A stretch of DNA of 40,858 bases from Clostridiales bacterium. Lineage in GTDB: Bacteria > Bacillota > Clostridia > Lachnospirales > Lachnospiraceae. The position numbers and the translations under genes were made by a program. The first letter of the stretch is position 1. Every line of letters starts with the position of its first letter. Where the stretch lies: the NCBI GenBank assembly GCA_029098165.1, contig JAQXNU010000283.1:1-40858 (forward strand), written 5' to 3'. Shown here one piece after another: positions 40,721-40,858 of this stretch. The notes beneath the pieces are model-generated. The model saw only the letters and a program-made list of their open reading frames with translations. It had not been told where the DNA came from and did no database searches.

Positions 40721-40858
40721 AATTATATTCCGCCTTTCTGCGAAAGGCACCAATGCGTCATGAAACAAATTGGCTGACTTTCGCTTTTTAATCTATTTTC
40801 CTTCTGATATTATCTTCCTATAAGACTGACACACTACAAAACACGTGGAGGTGAGTGG

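Overview
The window looks like chromosomal DNA of a low-GC, spore-forming anaerobic Firmicute, most like the Lachnospiraceae (Clostridium cluster XIVa). Pointers are a SpoVAF-like spore protein, an [FeFe]-hydrogenase relic, an HrcA/CIRCE heat-shock operon, AGGAGG ribosome-binding sites and many U-tailed terminators. Assignment to a genus is not possible from sequence reading alone. No rRNA, tRNA, CRISPR array, prophage or intact insertion sequence was seen.

Layout. 1-5 kb: the 5' part of a membrane GGDEF-type gene, a spoVAF-like gene, a MATE exporter, a DUF1801 protein and an amidase lipoprotein. 5-11 kb: an export locus on the minus strand, read in the order CmpB-like membrane protein, TetR regulator, operator with four repeats, MMPL/RND permease, and a secreted protein rich in LxxG heptads. 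11-12.3 kb: two Hsp20 genes behind a CIRCE element. 12.3-19.3 kb: a flavodoxin, a second MATE exporter, a relic region with tandem repeats, an acetamidase/formamidase, a sigma-like protein without region 4, a four-helix-bundle protein and an SseB-domain protein. 19.3-23.5 kb: an erosion zone with a patatin pseudogene, a half-length DapF-like gene without its catalytic cysteine, an AraC regulator and an [FeFe]-hydrogenase pseudogene, then a PadR/metallo-beta-lactamase pair. 23.7-27 kb: aspartokinase, then a TetR/flavin-reductase pair with a palindrome on its -10 box. 27-32.8 kb: Nif3-family protein, small unknown proteins, a GntR/DUF5808 operon, thiol peroxidase, and remnants of an FMN reductase and of sfsA. 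32.7-37.4 kb: a heterodimeric ABC exporter divergent from an AraC regulator. 37.5-40.8 kb: an ABC-F ATPase behind a long leader carrying a 40-codon ORF and a terminator, then a DUF3592 membrane protein.

How the genes fit together. Much of the window is regulator-plus-effector modules: TetR with MMPL, TetR with flavin reductase, PadR with MBL, GntR with DUF5808, and AraC with ABC exporter. Several of these have visible operator-like inverted repeats.

The signals most worth following are: (i) a dispersed ~165-bp long-hairpin element present twice (5126-5289 and 27104-27272) in opposite orientations, with changes in one arm often matched in the other; (ii) the ABC-F leader, which has the layout of a transcription attenuator; (iii) the sigma-like protein lacking promoter-recognition regions; and (iv) the cluster of decayed genes. 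I did not find a clearly new multi-gene defence or biosynthetic system.
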